13,986 nucleotides of DNA from CAZBLP01 sp964492825. GTDB lineage: Bacteria; DYJV01. Below are positions 12,757 to 13,986 of the stretch, in pieces. The stretch spans positions 1 to 13,986 of the forward strand of contig CAZBLP010000052.1 of NCBI GenBank assembly GCA_964492825.1, in the 5' to 3' direction. The position numbers were made by a program, and so were the translations under genes. Position 1 is the first letter of the stretch. Every line of letters starts with the position of its first letter. The notes below the pieces were generated by a model. That model ran no database searches. It had not been told where the DNA came from and worked only from the letters and a program-made list of their open reading frames with translations.

Positions 12757-13986
12757 TTACTTTCCATATTTGTCTTTCAAAAATGCAGGTAGATCTGCAG
12801 CTTCTCTTGTCCCAATAACAACTTCCCAGTCATCACCAAGCTCTTCTTGTAATTCTCCGCTTATTTGAGCAACATAACCTGGGATAATAACTTGTTTATG
12901 ATTAACTTTCTCAGAAATTCCCACTTTTTTAATAAATGGTGCAATTGCATCTGCAACAAATTTACCTGCTGACCATGCTGTAAGAACTGACATACCTTCA
13001 ACATCCATAATAACAAGCCATGTTGGTACTCTACTTGCTTCAACAACTGCTGCCACAATAAAGTATGTAAGAGCAAAGTTTGTTGTAACAATAACTGGTG
13101 AATTCTCATCAGGATTGTTAATTGGGTAAAATCCCTGCTCAACAACCATAGGTCTTTGTGGGTCAGTGTAGATGTTAAGTCTTTGAATTCCAAGTGGAAG
13201 TAAAATTTCAGGTTTAGCATCTGAAATTACAACTATTCCACCATATTTAGCAATTCCAAGTGCTGCAATAGCAGCTTCTTTTACTGGATCATCAGTCATA
13301 AAGCATGGTAAATTTATTGCTGGGAAACCAACATCTCTGTTTTTCTTTTTCAAAGCTGCTCTTCTTACAAAAGTATTATGCTGGAACATAGTTTTAACAT
13401 CTCTTGCTTCAGTATCAAGAATTAAATCTTTCAATCCTGCATCTACAGCTTTTTTGGTTAATGCTTCTATTTCATCAATAGGAGCTTTTATAACTAATGA
13501 ACATTCATTGGCTTTTGCAACTTCCACTAATTTATCAAGAGTATCTGCTGTAGCAGCAAAAATAACACCTTTTAACCCTTTGATAACAGCTGCTGCTTTT
13601 TCAAGAGCATCAGCGTTTTCACTCATTATCATTATAGGTTTTTTTGTATTATCTTTAATTTTTGTAACTAAATTTACAAATTTGTCTGCATCTCCTGATT
13701 CATTATAAACAGCAGCAAGATGTGCTTTCAAAATGTAGCCAACCCTTTCAAAAGAAATCTCATTGAAATTTTTGAGTTTATCATCAATTGTTGCATCATC
13801 TTCAGTATCTTTAAAAAGCACACCAATTGCAGTTGGATTAATAAATGTTTTTTCATGTCTGTAGAGAACTAATTCTTCGCCTATTTTTAATTGCTCATCT
13901 CCTGTTCCTAAAACAACTCCTCTTATTGGAGGAGCACTTGCCTCAGCAAGTTGTGCTTTTGCTTCCTCACTAACATAAGGACATTT
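12757..13986 (-). CDS. acsC: Corrinoid/iron-sulfur protein large subunit, acetyl-CoA decarbonylase/synthase gamma subunit (partial, N-terminus outside window)
   Basis: AcsC with AcsD forms the corrinoid iron-sulfur protein that carries the methyl group from AcsE to acetyl-CoA synthase. The frame is open to the window edge, so 409 residues are visible of about 445 expected. The first visible codons encode KCPYVSEEAKAQLAEASAPP. In known AcsC this Cys (codon 13983-13981) is the fourth ligand of the N-terminal 4Fe-4S cluster; the other three lie outside. Then come the TIM barrel (to about 12757+470) with ILDTEARDVKTMFQ and NLPCFMTDDPVKEAAIAA, and the C-terminal corrinoid-binding Rossmann part with VIVTTNFALTYFIVAAVVEAS, MDVEGMSVLTAWSAGKF and VIIPGYVAQISGELQEELG. 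A GTG at 13821 is internal and is not the start. acsC is followed by the acsE-like gene with a 69-nt gap. Confidence 0.94.
   Translation of the reverse strand, partial: KCPYVSEEAKAQLAEASAPPIRGVVLGTGDEQLKIGEELVLYRHEKTFINPTAIGVLFKDTEDDATIDDKLKNFNEISFERVGYILKAHLAAVYNESGDADKFVNLVTKIKDNTKKPIMIMSENADALEKAAAVIKGLKGVIFAATADTLDKLVEVAKANECSLVIKAPIDEIEALTKKAVDAGLKDLILDTEARDVKTMFQHNTFVRRAALKKKNRDVGFPAINLPCFMTDDPVKEAAIAALGIAKYGGIVVISDAKPEILLPLGIQRLNIYTDPQRPMVVEQGFYPINNPDENSPVIVTTNFALTYFIVAAVVEASRVPTWLVIMDVEGMSVLTAWSAGKFVADAIAPFIKKVGISEKVNHKQVIIPGYVAQISGELQEELGDDWEVVIGTREAADLPAFLKDKYGK

Noticed and set aside
12861..13220. 119-residue minus-strand frame rich in Leu and Gln
   Set aside because: It is an out-of-frame shadow inside acsC, with repetitive low-complexity composition and no RBS.
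13454..13708. 84-residue + strand frame
   Set aside because: It is antisense to acsC, which has strong family similarity throughout this interval.
13819..13821. GTG as the start codon of acsC
   Set aside because: The frame stays open to the window edge and the upstream residues match AcsC, including the fourth cluster cysteine. This GTG is an internal Val codon.
1..13986. tRNA genes, insertion sequences, prophage genes or CRISPR repeats
   Set aside because: No cloverleaf-type sequence, transposase, integrase, direct repeat series or flanking duplications were seen.

Overview
This window comes from a bacterial chromosome that is very AT-rich (about 30% GC by eye). The organism is Gram-negative: it has an outer-membrane FadL barrel, a σ32-type RpoH, and ClpA/ClpS with an Aat transferase. 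It is probably an anaerobe using the Wood-Ljungdahl (acetyl-CoA) pathway, because the right end carries acsC and an acsE-like gene. The combination of RicT, DciA, a MobA-MobB fusion, RpoH, VolA-like lipase with FadL, and Acs would fit a Deferribacterota-like or deltaproteobacteria-like lineage. That placement is inference and is not proven by the window. Nothing looks like a mobile element, prophage or CRISPR array. Gene density is high and most of the window is conserved housekeeping.

Left part, + strand (1-3901): a possible 3' end of holB, then ricT (PSP1), dciA (DUF721) and a mobA-mobB fusion, overlapping or nearly touching. rpoH follows with its own promoter, and a CIRCE operator sits on the predicted transcription start, so the heat-shock sigma factor is probably repressed by HrcA. 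A strong terminator ends rpoH. trmB starts only 15 nt behind it and meets a convergent minus-strand gene with overlapping 3' ends.

Middle part, - strand (3891-7830): a small zinc-ribbon-like protein of unknown function, a terminator, a FadL/OmpP1 transporter, and a VolA-like secreted lipase/lysophospholipase. The lipase and FadL genes are 16 nt apart and form an operon with two good promoter candidates. The likely logic is that the lipase frees fatty acids at the cell surface or in the periplasm and FadL imports them, as described for VolA-FadL in Vibrio.

Next, - strand (7888-11489): clpS, clpA and aat form a tight operon that contains the tagging enzyme, adaptor and unfoldase of the leucine N-degron pathway. 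It runs straight into rnpB (RNase P RNA). The rnpB promoter lies inside the end of aat, and the aat stop codon is part of its -10 box.

Right end, - strand (11639-13986): acsC (large subunit of the corrinoid iron-sulfur protein, cut by the window edge), an 11-bp intercistronic hairpin, an acsE-like methyltetrahydrofolate methyltransferase with a C-terminal extension, and a strong terminator. There is no gene-free stretch over 300 bases apart from the part occupied by rnpB and its flanks.
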